DNA of 36,911 bases from a virus. The stretch lies in IMG/VR virus record IMGVR_UViG_3300000227_000016, positions 1 through 36,911 of that record. The stretch is one strand, 5' to 3'. Positions 23,613 to 32,200 of this stretch are shown piece by piece. Both the position numbers and the translations under genes were made by a program. Under the pieces are notes generated by a model. That model made no database searches and was not told where the DNA came from. It saw nothing but the letters and a program-made list of their open reading frames with translations. Each line of letters starts with the position of its first letter. Position 1 is the first letter of the stretch.

Positions 23613-25088
23613 TCATTTCCCAAGAACCTTTCTTAACCCATCTTCGTATTGGGCACGGAATAGGTTTCTTGCCTCTCTGTTTCTGTCGGCGAGGGTCTTC
23701 TTTCCCTCCCTGACTTCTTTCATAGACTTCATCACGAAGTCCTCTTTCTCAACACCCTGAGTTTGGTTGTCTATTACCTTCATTTCAGGTCTGGGAGTTT
23801 CAGCCTTCATTATTTCTTTGGTTCCTTTCTTTTCAAGAAGCCCTTTAAGGCTTTTCATGAGCTCGTTATTTTCTTTCAGAGCCTTTTCAACAAGATGAAT
23901 CTTGTCGTCTTCGGGCTTGTTTGTCATTTCGGCATCCGCCTTTGGAACGACCTCCTTCGCTTTCTCTCCAGCCATCATGTCATACAGTTTTGACAGCTTT
24001 TCTTCAAGGGCATTGAGTCTTTCCTCTATTGAGACTGTTGGCTCTTGAACATCTACTTCCGCAGGTTTCTTTTCTTCCTCCGGAAGCTTTGGCTCAATTG
24101 CTGGTGTCTCTTCTTTTTTTATTGTCATAGACTCTCCTCCATTTTCTTTATTTGAATTTTCGTTGCTCTGTTTATAAGCTTTGTTCGTGTTTTCTGTTTC
24201 AGCGTCATCTTTTTTTGTCTCACCTTCAACTTTTCTCATTATTACTGCACAATACGCCTCTGGGTCTTCTTTGTCTTTATTTTGTCTCACACAGTCTGCA
24301 AAGTCCTTATATCCGGCAAATGGTTTCTGTATTTCATGTCTTTCACTTCTTTCTTCGTCTGTTCTTGGCGTGCCTGTCTGTTGTGGGTCTGCATTTCCGT
24401 TCAGTCTCCCCGTTCCCCTCGGCGGTAATTCCTTGTTGTAATAATTCCCGTCTTCTTTCAGGTGGCCAATTACAATCACCGTTATTTTATTCATGTCAAA
24501 ATCAACAGACCCCAAATGCTCAAGCTCATTTCTTATCCCTTCGGCTATCTGTTCTGGTGTGAATCCTTCAGTTCCGGATTTTGCCAAGAAATTAACATAA
24601 GTGTTCTTTGCGTAAGGGTTGCTCGGGTTCGGCACGCTGGCTACTTCATAAGCCTCAATCCCTGAGAGCTTCCTGACTATCTTATCTCCTTCCTTAATTA
24701 ACTTAGGCTTTCCTGTCGCCCTTCCGCCAAAACTAAGCCCTGTCCTCACGCCTGACTTTATCTCGTTCCAAACATCGTCATCTATTGAATACTTATCATA
24801 AATCTGATAATCAACAAGTATCCCTTCTTTGTTTGCTTCTTCATTGGTTGCGGTCTTCCAGTTAAGGACTTTACCTATTACTCTGTTTGTATGATTGTCA
24901 GTTACTACTCCGCCTCTGCTCATAAAAGTATTCATGACTTTTTTTAGCTCATCTAACGGTATTATCTCATCCTGCGAATCACCTGTCTCAACAGTGAGCC
25001 ATCCTTGTGCTATCCTGTCGTTTTCATCTTTTATTTCGTCCATCGGGTACTGTTTAGCCCCGCTTGAATTTACTGTATAACTTCCCAT
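23613..25088 (-). CDS. Prohead protease fused to scaffold, with an inserted small domain
   Basis: 491 residues. N-terminus resembles XkdF/phage serine protease: 'GGVVTDNHTNRVIGKV' (candidate catalytic His66) and 'VRTGLSFGGRA' (candidate Ser119). Residues about 205-290 hold an extra domain with 'ELPPRGTGRLNGN' and 'CVRQNKDKEDPEAYCAVIM'. Residues about 330-440 are a coiled-coil, charged scaffold, ending in a basic tail. Placement between portal and capsid genes supports the role. AGGTGG precedes the ATG. Confidence 0.75.
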   Translation of the reverse strand: MGSYTVNSSGAKQYPMDEIKDENDRIAQGWLTVETGDSQDEIIPLDELKKVMNTFMSRGGVVTDNHTNRVIGKVLNWKTATNEEANKEGILVDYQIYDKYSIDDDVWNEIKSGVRTGLSFGGRATGKPKLIKEGDKIVRKLSGIEAYEVASVPNPSNPYAKNTYVNFLAKSGTEGFTPEQIAEGIRNELEHLGSVDFDMNKITVIVIGHLKEDGNYYNKELPPRGTGRLNGNADPQQTGTPRTDEERSERHEIQKPFAGYKDFADCVRQNKDKEDPEAYCAVIMRKVEGETKKDDAETENTNKAYKQSNENSNKENGGESMTIKKEETPAIEPKLPEEEKKPAEVDVQEPTVSIEERLNALEEKLSKLYDMMAGEKAKEVVPKADAEMTNKPEDDKIHLVEKALKENNELMKSLKGLLEKKGTKEIMKAETPRPEMKVIDNQTQGVEKEDFVMKSMKEVREGKKTLADRNREARNLFRAQYEDGLRKVLGK

Positions 25089-25355
25089 TTAACCACCTAA
25101 AACCCCTATCATATTTAAAATCTGAATAACTGCGTAGAATACTGTCAAAGCGGTCATTCCCGCATATATTTTCAGTTCATTATTCCGTATTCTCCTGTCA
25201 TGGTATTTAAACTGTTTTTCTGTTGCATTGAACTTCTTTTCCGAAGCATCAACATGATTAATTATGTCTTCTTTGAGGTCGTCAATTTTGGTTTCTATCC
25301 TGCTTAATCTCCCCTCAACTTTCATAAAAAGATTATTATATTCCCCGTTAGCCAT
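25089..25355 (-). CDS. XhlA-like coiled-coil membrane protein
   Basis: 88 residues: a helical coiled coil ('RLSRIETKIDDLKEDIINHV', about 16-50) and a C-terminal membrane helix ('IYAGMTALTVFYAVIQILNMIG'-type, about 63-84). This resembles haemolysin XhlA proteins of phage lysis cassettes, although here it is between portal and protease. GGTGAGG precedes ATG 25355, which overlaps the portal stop. A role in lysis or in anchoring head assembly is open. Confidence 0.6.
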   Translation of the reverse strand: MANGEYNNLFMKVEGRLSRIETKIDDLKEDIINHVDASEKKFNATEKQFKYHDRRIRNNELKIYAGMTALTVFYAVIQILNMIGVLGG

Positions 25356-28300
25356 TATTCCTCACCCGTATGAATGTATGCCTGCAACCTATATGCGGGC
25401 TATATGGTCTGTGTTCCTGATAAGTCTTTGGGTCGCCTTCCTGTTTTATTGTCTTTCTTAATTCACTTAATGTTACCCCATCTTTAGTCATGGATTTTAT
25501 CCGAGTGCATATTTTTGTAGTTCTATCGTCATCGGGCCCGAACCATCTATATTTTAATTTATCTTCTGGGTCTATTCTTTTATAATTATATTCCCTCATG
25601 GCGTTCTGGATTGCCTGGCTTTCTGTTCTCGCTATCATTTCAGCTTGGTTTGAGTCGGCTTTGCTGACTGACATGATATACTCTATCATCTTGTTTATAT
25701 CATGTTTTTTAGCCATAGAGCCTATTATGAAGTTTTTTATCATGTCACTTTGTTTGGTTGTCATACCTGAGAAATTGTCCCTAAAAATGAACTTAGTGAG
25801 GTAATCAAGTAATTTGTCATCATCTGCCTTGTTTATTTCAATGTTTATGTTTTCCTCTTTGTGTATCTCGTCTGTTATATCTGTGAGTATTTTCTGCAAA
25901 TCGTGTCTCGGGTTATACACGCCGTTTGTGTCTGAAGTTACCATATCTGATTTAAGCAATTTGCCTTCAGAGTTTAACCTTTTTTTATCTTCTTCAAGGA
26001 TTTTTATGTATTCAATAGCTGAATTTTTACTATAAATATTGCCCTCAAAATCCATCGCTGAAACGATTTTTTTGAGTGTCTCTATGTCATAATTAGAAAC
26101 TTCATCCCTTGCTGATGTTTGCGGTGGTATTACTGTTTCCGGTTTTAATTTTTTGTCAAATTCTTTTCCAAAGAAAATCTTCATATCAGAGAATTTTTTA
26201 TTATATTCATTTTCATATAATTTATATTCTTTAAACATTTTTTTAATTTCCGCCTGCATTTTGTTTTGTGGTAATTTTATCTCTTCTAAATCGGCATAAC
26301 CTTCTCTTTTACTGTGATTGACAACAATTATAAGCGATGTTTCGTTTTCATTCATTTTTATACTGTATATTGGAGTCCCGTTATACAAATCATTATAGAA
26401 TTTTTTCACATTATCAAACATTTGGTATTGTTTGATTACTGCCGGTATATATCCTCTTTTTCTCATTTCAATATTTGCTTCCTGGTCTATCCATTCATGC
26501 CTTCTGAATGGAGCGGAATGAAAAGAATCGTCCCCGAGTTGATAAACATTGGCAAACAACGGAAGATAGTTGTTTTCTGTTATCTTATGTATCTCTTCCT
26601 TTTTGATACCATAACTTTGTAGCATTTTATATTTTAATTCATATATTTTATCTGAGTATGAACCATGAACACCTTTTGCTAATTTATTCAGTTTATAGAG
26701 AATTTTTCCTATTTTCTTAGCTTCTTCAGTTTTCTGAAATTCTTCCTTATTTTCTTTTTGTGGAGGCCGGAAATTCAAAGTTGATACAGCTTCTTCCGGT
26801 TTTCTTCCTGTTTGCGTTCCTGTGCTTTCATAATATTTTCCACCTCTCAGCCCGACCTGGACACTAACGCCTTCGGGCGGTGGTTCATTTGGATTCAAAT
26901 AAACCTTTTCTTTTTTTAACTCTTTGCTGAAGTTAGCCATCTCGGGAAGCATACCACTTGGCTGGGACGGTTCTACTGGTTCGCCGACTGGCGCAAACTC
27001 AAAGTTATTGTCGTTATTCATTGTAACCTTGAATCCCATGCTCTGCATTAACCTTGCATTGTTTATTTTCGCTTCCTGAATCCTGAGGTCAGCTAACTCA
27101 TCGCTTTTCTCTACGGGCTTAAGAGTAAGTGTATAGTCTGTTATCATTAATTGTTTTGTCAGCCATTTGTAAAATCCTTTATTGAATACTTCCTGACCTT
27201 TCTCTATTGCACGGTTGGTAACAGTTATTTGTCTGCTTTCGTTATTGAGACCTCCGCTACTTTGGACATCTCCCTGAAATATTGGCATGACACCATAAGC
27301 AGAGCCTATAATCCTTCTGAATTCTTCCCTTAATGGTATGAACTGCATCTCTTCGGGCGACTTCATTAAGTCAATGAACTCAACGAATTTGGACCCTGAG
27401 CTTGGGGAGTCAATCCCCATCGGCGGTACCATGTGTGGATTTTTCTTGAACATATCCATAGCCCAGAGCCATGACTTTTCAAGTGTTTGAGTATTACTCG
27501 TTCTGAAAAATAAAAACCCTTTAGGCGGTCTTTGTTTTGCGTAATATTTAAGTAAATAATCGTCCTGTGCTAAAAGTGTGCTGACCTTCATCCAGACAGA
27601 AAACAAAACTGAATATCCGTAACTGAAGCTTGGAGAGTATTTGCTCGTATGGAACACTTCGCCCTCTATATAATAATAATATTTATTATCTGCTGTTTCG
27701 CCTCTGTAATAAGCTGGATAAAGCCTTGTTCCACAAATTGGGCAATGTGTCTCATTGTAGAATACTCGGTCTCTATGCTTTATGCAGGTTTTTATTTCCT
27801 TGCCGTCCGGTGTTCTTGCAGGGACTCCCGTCCTGTCCGCTACGACTCTTATATAAATAGGGTCTCCCCTGACTATCTCCTTACAGACCGTCTTATCCGG
27901 AATTATCTCCCCGTTTTCGTCTATACTATATTCTTTAATCATAATCGCATACATATCGTCTATGGTTTCGAGGTCATCGTTAAGCCAACTGCTTAACTGG
28001 ATTAAGTCCTGATTATTGAGATTTACAGTTTCAAGGAAGTTTTCTAATCTTAATTTCTGACTTTCATCAGGTTTCCGTAAAAAATTGCTTCCGCATTTTT
28101 TACATTCGTCTACTTGATTATCATAATCAATTCCGCAGACCTCACATTTAACAGCGAACTTCTGTTCAATTTTATATCCGTTTTTGAATATTTCACGCTT
28201 TATTGCATCGTGTATCGTTCGGACTATATCAGAAGTCTTGGCGACCTCAAACAATGTAGCCATTGGCAACGGATAATATGGAATGAGAACATTATCGCTT

Positions 28301-28431
28301 CCAGCCATCTTGAACGGGTCTACTTTTATCCTGTTTCCATAAGCTATATCGTCCATTTTCTTTTCAATCTCATCCATTTTCTTGTCAACATTTTTTCCGA
28401 GATTGATTTCAATGCCTAAAAATCTCGCCAT
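25348..28431 (-). CDS. Portal protein fused to MuF-type head morphogenesis protein, with two zinc ribbons
   Basis: 1027 residues, far longer than a portal alone. Residues 1-480: portal ('GDPIYIRV', 'LLAQDDYLLKYYAKQRPPKG', 'IPLREEFRRIIGSAYGVMP'). Inserted are two zinc-ribbon-like sites: C96-C99-C110-C113 and C216-H219-C230-C233. About 520-555 has the 'PPPEGVSVQVGLRGGKYYE' motif often linked to MuF proteins. The C-terminus has 'AEMIARTESQAIQNAMREYN', 'RWFGPDDDRTTKIC' and 'HIGCRHTFI', the MuF/SPP1 gp7 pattern. The middle (600-900) is unassigned. No Shine-Dalgarno; a TATA box suggests leaderless mRNA. Confidence 0.85.
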   Translation of the reverse strand: MARFLGIEINLGKNVDKKMDEIEKKMDDIAYGNRIKVDPFKMAGSDNVLIPYYPLPMATLFEVAKTSDIVRTIHDAIKREIFKNGYKIEQKFAVKCEVCGIDYDNQVDECKKCGSNFLRKPDESQKLRLENFLETVNLNNQDLIQLSSWLNDDLETIDDMYAIMIKEYSIDENGEIIPDKTVCKEIVRGDPIYIRVVADRTGVPARTPDGKEIKTCIKHRDRVFYNETHCPICGTRLYPAYYRGETADNKYYYYIEGEVFHTSKYSPSFSYGYSVLFSVWMKVSTLLAQDDYLLKYYAKQRPPKGFLFFRTSNTQTLEKSWLWAMDMFKKNPHMVPPMGIDSPSSGSKFVEFIDLMKSPEEMQFIPLREEFRRIIGSAYGVMPIFQGDVQSSGGLNNESRQITVTNRAIEKGQEVFNKGFYKWLTKQLMITDYTLTLKPVEKSDELADLRIQEAKINNARLMQSMGFKVTMNNDNNFEFAPVGEPVEPSQPSGMLPEMANFSKELKKEKVYLNPNEPPPEGVSVQVGLRGGKYYESTGTQTGRKPEEAVSTLNFRPPQKENKEEFQKTEEAKKIGKILYKLNKLAKGVHGSYSDKIYELKYKMLQSYGIKKEEIHKITENNYLPLFANVYQLGDDSFHSAPFRRHEWIDQEANIEMRKRGYIPAVIKQYQMFDNVKKFYNDLYNGTPIYSIKMNENETSLIIVVNHSKREGYADLEEIKLPQNKMQAEIKKMFKEYKLYENEYNKKFSDMKIFFGKEFDKKLKPETVIPPQTSARDEVSNYDIETLKKIVSAMDFEGNIYSKNSAIEYIKILEEDKKRLNSEGKLLKSDMVTSDTNGVYNPRHDLQKILTDITDEIHKEENINIEINKADDDKLLDYLTKFIFRDNFSGMTTKQSDMIKNFIIGSMAKKHDINKMIEYIMSVSKADSNQAEMIARTESQAIQNAMREYNYKRIDPEDKLKYRWFGPDDDRTTKICTRIKSMTKDGVTLSELRKTIKQEGDPKTYQEHRPYSPHIGCRHTFIRVRNNG

Positions 28432-28449
28432 GCTTAAAAAGTAATCTGC

Positions 28450-28459
28450 CTATTTATAT
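28450..28459 (-). promoter_or_regulatory. TATA box for the leaderless portal transcript
   Basis: On the minus strand ATATAAATAG is centred about 24-26 bases before ATG 28431, so the predicted transcription start is at or next to the start codon. The gene has no Shine-Dalgarno site, in contrast with most genes here. This is a strong archaeal sign. Confidence 0.65.
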
Positions 28460-28606
28460 GTTTTAATTAATCTTCCCGGTGTCTAATTTCTCGTCTTTGG
28501 GTCTCCCTAAATGTAAAATAAATCTATATCGTCAATATTTTAGCCCGTATTAGTTAATATATTTGCCATTAAAATTAATAAACTTATCAATTTGAATTTA
28601 AATTAA

Positions 28607-28633
28607 GTTAACAAAAAAGGGCTTTTTGTTAAC
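28607..28633. terminator. Perfect 11-bp hairpin after the terminase gene
   Basis: Arms GTTAACAAAAA and TTTTTGTTAAC surround a 5-base loop, in the 209-base gap between terminase large subunit and portal. It may end the early/packaging transcript or be a recognition or packaging element. The AT content of the stem makes a simple intrinsic terminator only one option. Confidence 0.5.
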
Positions 28634-28640
28634 TTGGCTA

Positions 28641-29999
28641 TTATCCTAACCCAAATATGTTCTCTTTGTCTTGAAGAATTATGAACCCACCACCTGCCAT
28701 ACAACACATAAGAGCCAGACTGTCAGCAAAATCAGGGCTTTTCTCTGGGTCTATTATCTTTATCTTCCCGCCCGAATCTATCTCATAACGCATCAAATTA
28801 AGCTGTTTAATGAGTTCTGGATGTTCGGGGATAGATATATTACCATCTTCAAAAAGAGCCCTTAAACGCCAATAAATCTCAGCTTTGAGATTAATGAACC
28901 TATCTCGTTCATGTTCGGCACTACGACCTACCTTAATGCCTACTGATGTGTAACCTAATTCATTAAGCCTGTCTTGAACCCCTTTCCCGACACCAGTCGC
29001 ATCTATATTAATTAATTCAGTTTTTTGTTGTATTCGTCCCTTTGTCAGGCTTACGGTTTGCATTGTGTCCCGTTTCCCCCATGAGTTAATTTCAGTTACC
29101 CTATATTTGTTGCCGTCTCTCAGTCCTGAAGTTAACACAGTGAGGTCATTTCCCATTTCGGCTACATCAAGGCCATGAACTACCTCAGGGGCGTCCATGA
29201 TTATTTCCTTATTCAGTGCTTTCTGTATCCATTCGTATTTAATCAATGTGTCTTCCGTGTCTTCGGGGAACTCAGACTCATATAATACTCTGAACTCCAT
29301 CGGACTAAGTAACCTCTTCTGTTCATCAATGAAAGTCTGGCTTATCCTTCCTTCTTTTAGGCCGGTTTTATAGTCAATGTGTATTTTCTTGACTGTTGGG
29401 TCTGTCCAGAATATATACATCTGGTTGGCTTTATGCCAAGGGTTGCCTATCAGAACCATTATACTGTCTGGGCTGTCACCTAACATTCTGCTTATTTTTT
29501 TCCTGTAAGTTTCAAAAGAAATTAAACATGATTCGTCTACTACTATAAGGTCTCCGCCCCATCCGAGTAATCGGTCTGCGGCACCCTCCGCTGAGAGCAT
29601 CATTATGTCACAACCGTTTTTAAACGTTATTCTTTTCTTATTGACTTCGGCCTTGAGCCTTTCTATGCCAGAAACAACTATATCTACTATGCTTATCAGT
29701 AATGGGCTTTTAATTATAAACTCACTAATGTAGTTCCTGAATACACTTGCCTGAGTATCGGTCGCCGAGATTATTTTAATTGACTTGTTTTCATGTATCA
29801 GGACATAAAGCAAAATTCCTATGCTCACGCAGTAGGTCTTACCATATCTTGTATAACAGCTAATAACCACTCTGTTGTTGTCTGGATATGCTATGCTATT
29901 AACTATTTCTATTTCCTTCTGAGTCAGTGTTACTCTGAAAATCAGTTTTATAAGAGCGAATGTATTTTCAGGAGTTAGAAGATTGCTGTCTATTTTCAT
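28641..29999 (-). CDS. terL: Terminase large subunit
   Basis: 452 residues from ATG 29999, which has GAGGAG 7 bases upstream; the frame is open 14 codons further. Counting from that longer frame, Walker A is 'CYTRYGKT' (62-69), Walker B 'LIVVDE' (165-170), and the nuclease has D292 ('HGLDVAEMGND'), D347 ('NIDATGVGKG') and D440 ('SPDFADSLAL'). It packages DNA into the prohead. The small subunit overlaps its start. The packaging type (cos or headful) cannot be fixed; circularly permuted ends would suit headful. Confidence 0.92.
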   Translation of the reverse strand: MKIDSNLLTPENTFALIKLIFRVTLTQKEIEIVNSIAYPDNNRVVISCYTRYGKTYCVSIGILLYVLIHENKSIKIISATDTQASVFRNYISEFIIKSPLLISIVDIVVSGIERLKAEVNKKRITFKNGCDIMMLSAEGAADRLLGWGGDLIVVDESCLISFETYRKKISRMLGDSPDSIMVLIGNPWHKANQMYIFWTDPTVKKIHIDYKTGLKEGRISQTFIDEQKRLLSPMEFRVLYESEFPEDTEDTLIKYEWIQKALNKEIIMDAPEVVHGLDVAEMGNDLTVLTSGLRDGNKYRVTEINSWGKRDTMQTVSLTKGRIQQKTELINIDATGVGKGVQDRLNELGYTSVGIKVGRSAEHERDRFINLKAEIYWRLRALFEDGNISIPEHPELIKQLNLMRYEIDSGGKIKIIDPEKSPDFADSLALMCCMAGGGFIILQDKENIFGLG

Positions 30000-30480
30000 C
30001 TTCGGTCTCCTCTTCGGTCTCCCATTGTTTTTTAATCTCATTCTGTTCTTTCAATGCATTCTGTATGTCTTCATAAGTTATTGTGTTCAGTTCAATCTTC
30101 TGTGGCGCTTCCCTTATTATCCCAAGCGATTGCAGTATTTTTATTTTCTCTGACATGACCTTTATGATTGAGTTCTGAGCGCCTAATTTCACATTATCGT
30201 TTTCTGTCCGATAATATAATGACCATAATTCACTTAGAGATGTGTCTGTTGTGAGAATGAGTTCCATTAATATTTTCTCTATCGGTTCAGTTCTGAGGGA
30301 TGCATTTATCTCTTCTCTAATTTCTTTCAGGTCATTGTAAAATGTTGGCTGTGCAACCTTAAGAGTCTCTATTATTTTTGCGTTCGGTATTCCCCTTACA
30401 ATCATTTTCTTTATTTTTTCCCTTCTTAATACCACTTTCGCTGGTGGCTGGTCGGATTCCCTTTTCGGCATTTGTATCAC
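29968..30480 (-). CDS. terS: Terminase small subunit
   Basis: 170 residues: an N-terminal helix-turn-helix ('MIVRGIPNAKIIETLKVAQPTFYNDLKEI'-type, about 27-55), a helical oligomerisation part, and a charged tail. Directly before and overlapping terL. GTG 30480 overlaps the stop of a tiny upstream ORF (TAGTG); ATG 30471 is the alternative start. Identification rests on gene order and the HTH. Confidence 0.75.
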   Translation of the reverse strand: MIQMPKRESDQPPAKVVLRREKIKKMIVRGIPNAKIIETLKVAQPTFYNDLKEIREEINASLRTEPIEKILMELILTTDTSLSELWSLYYRTENDNVKLGAQNSIIKVMSEKIKILQSLGIIREAPQKIELNTITYEDIQNALKEQNEIKKQWETEEETEDENRQQSSNS

Positions 30481-30542
30481 TATCCCACATGCTTCTTATG
30501 TTTTTTACAATAATATCGCACATTTATAAATATTAAATGCAT
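30480..30542 (-). CDS. Possible 20-residue micro-protein
   Basis: MHLIFINVRYYCKKHKKHVG, with GGAG 6-7 bases before ATG 30542 and a stop overlapping the terminase small subunit GTG (TAGTG). The C-x2-H-x2-H cluster is suggestive of metal binding but too short to be sure. It may simply be a translated leader that couples translation. Confidence 0.4.
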   Translation of the reverse strand: MHLIFINVRYYCKKHKKHVG

Positions 30543-30543
30543 T

Positions 30544-30597
30544 TTATTTTCTCCTTTGTTCAGGCTCTCTTAATTTTTTAACAATTTTCATATTCAT
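30544..30597 (-). CDS. Possible 17-residue basic micro-protein
   Basis: MNMKIVKKLREPEQRRK, starting in an ATGA overlap with the zinc-ribbon gene and ending one base before the next start. Its AGGAG-like end serves as the ribosome site for the following ORF. Could be a coupling leader. Confidence 0.35.
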   Translation of the reverse strand: MNMKIVKKLREPEQRRK

Positions 30598-31007
30598 CTT
30601 ATCCATATTTTCCATTCCTTGTTATACATATGGGTCTTCCCTATTTTTCTTGCGCATTTCTGGCAGATTTTTGGATTGATTGTAAATGCGGTGAATGATT
30701 TATTAAGGCACATATCGCAATAAAAATCTCTTACAAGCGGTTCAGTCTTTAATATATTTACTCCGCCAGATTTTTGTATTATGTATTTTACACATTGTTT
30801 ACATACTCGCATTGTAACAGGGACTAAAATATCGTCATGATTCCCACAGATTGAACACACCCCAGATTTTAATGGGGTTGTCCGTTTTATTCCTTCGGCT
30901 ATCTGCCTATAAATCCTACCTTCTGCATGCTTGGGTATAGGGTCTTCATTCTGACGCATATTGTGCCTTACCCATTTTTCTATCTGGCTTACGCTGTCAG
31001 TCGTCAT
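30594..31007 (-). CDS. Double zinc-ribbon protein
   Basis: 137 residues. Two four-cysteine sites: C51/C54 with C69/C72, and C97/C100 with C115/C118. N-terminal half is helical and charged. Probably a nucleic-acid or protein-binding adaptor close to the terminase genes; no named family. It overlaps the tiny membrane gene upstream by 11 bases. Confidence 0.65.
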   Translation of the reverse strand: MTTDSVSQIEKWVRHNMRQNEDPIPKHAEGRIYRQIAEGIKRTTPLKSGVCSICGNHDDILVPVTMRVCKQCVKYIIQKSGGVNILKTEPLVRDFYCDMCLNKSFTAFTINPKICQKCARKIGKTHMYNKEWKIWIR

Positions 31008-31149
31008 AGAATGTCCCGTCTGGCGATTTTATTGTATATGTTTCATGCTTCTTCGTTCGTACCCCAACAATTATATAAACTATAATTGTCAGGATTAATA
31101 AAAACAATAAAATCGCTATTTCATAATAAATTATTGTCAGTATGTTCAT
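30997..31149 (-). CDS. 50-residue single-span membrane protein
   Basis: MNILTIIYY then a hydrophobic helix of about 22 residues, then a basic, polar tail ending TFYDD. Starts in an ATGA overlap with the YkgJ-like gene. Function unknown. Confidence 0.65.
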   Translation of the reverse strand: MNILTIIYYEIAILLFLLILTIIVYIIVGVRTKKHETYTIKSPDGTFYDD

Positions 31150-31622
31150 CTTACACCTCTTATGATTTTCTTTAAATGCCGTTTTTTTATGCTTTTCGTT
31201 GCATTCTCTATCATATTATTCATTGATGGTAATAATAATCTTGTTATTAATTCGTTCTGTTTTATTCGGAATTGATAAATTTTATCAATTTCTAAATCGG
31301 TCTGTGTTAAATTATAGATTCCTTTACATTTAGTTAGGTCTCCGCATGGATAATATTCACAAGAAACCGGCCTGTCATCGTATATAAGGCACTTTCGGCT
31401 GTAAAAGATACACTGGTCATCTTGGGTCTTTAAGCCCTTAAATATGCTGAATTTGCGTGTTTTGAGTATATTCTGTTTCGGGATTATTATTTTATCGTTT
31501 TCAATCTTTAAACATGCTATTATATCTAACCGTTTTCTCATGAGCCATTTCTTAATATCGATGCTGGTAACTATTACTTCCCGTTTACAACATTCACCGC
31601 ATCTTTGACATTTAAAATTAAT
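31146..31622 (-). CDS. YkgJ-like cysteine-cluster protein with apparent AUU start
   Basis: 158 residues if read from ATT 31622, which is directly after the HNH stop (TAA-ATT) and has GGTGA 5 bases before it. This adds 'CQRCGECCK' to the later 'CIFYSRKCLIYDDRPVSCEYYPC', completing the YkgJ/zinc-iron-chelating pattern (cysteines 5, 8, 11, 12, 71, 78, 88, 93). Starting at the first ATG (31541) would remove the key N-terminal cysteines. The region is in the same frame as the HNH gene, so stop read-through is the alternative. Family function: metal-binding, sometimes linked to oxidoreductases; role here unknown. Confidence 0.7.
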   Translation of the reverse strand: MNFKCQRCGECCKREVIVTSIDIKKWLMRKRLDIIACLKIENDKIIIPKQNILKTRKFSIFKGLKTQDDQCIFYSRKCLIYDDRPVSCEYYPCGDLTKCKGIYNLTQTDLEIDKIYQFRIKQNELITRLLLPSMNNMIENATKSIKKRHLKKIIRGVR

Positions 31623-31991
31623 TTATCTCACCAACCTTGTTTGTTTTTTTGTTTTCTGTAATAAATAATTATCTGTGTTTTTGTAAATCGGAGCATTTTT
31701 ATGACAGTCTCCATATGTGCTTGAACAGACGGTCATCAGGTAATCCGGATGGCAGAATAATCTTTCTATAAACTGACCGAAATCTTTCAGTTCTTTGACT
31801 TCACCGCATGGTATTAAGTGATGAACGATTACTTTATGCTCTTTGCCTTTAGCATTACTTTGTTTTTTACCACAAATTTGGCAGGTGTATTTATCCCGTT
31901 TTAAAGCCATTGCTCTTTCTGGACTATGTAACCACACTTGTCTTAATGCACGAATTATATGCGTTAAGTTAGTTTTAGTTCTCTTCTTCAT
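31623..31991 (-). CDS. HNH endonuclease
   Basis: 122 residues. C37-x2-C40, 'VIVHHLIPCGE' (H57-H58), and 'CSSTYGDCHKNAP' (C89, C96, H97) make a zinc-stabilised HNH motif. HNH proteins beside terminase genes often act in packaging; a homing role is the alternative. Starts in an ATGA overlap with the membrane-protein gene before it. Confidence 0.8.
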   Translation of the reverse strand: MKKRTKTNLTHIIRALRQVWLHSPERAMALKRDKYTCQICGKKQSNAKGKEHKVIVHHLIPCGEVKELKDFGQFIERLFCHPDYLMTVCSSTYGDCHKNAPIYKNTDNYLLQKTKKQTRLVR

Positions 31992-32185
31992 TCAGTTCCC
32001 TCTCCAGTCTTTTTTTTAATTTTTTTTAACTTTTTTAATTTTAATTCATAATATTGTTCCTGCTTTGATTTCAATACTAATCCAATACAAAACACACATA
32101 TACCGGCAAGTACAGCTATAGGACCGATTATAGCTCCTCCCAAAAATACTAAAACCAAACCGAGTATTACAAGATACCATTGCAT
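31988..32185 (-). CDS. Small two-span membrane protein
   Basis: 65 residues with two hydrophobic helices (about 4-22 and 25-42), then a Lys-rich tail. AGTGATT-type site before ATG 32185. Function unknown; overlaps the HNH gene by four bases. Confidence 0.6.
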   Translation of the reverse strand: MQWYLVILGLVLVFLGGAIIGPIAVLAGICVFCIGLVLKSKQEQYYELKLKKLKKIKKKTGEGTE

Positions 32186-32200
32186 TTTTAATCACTTCCT

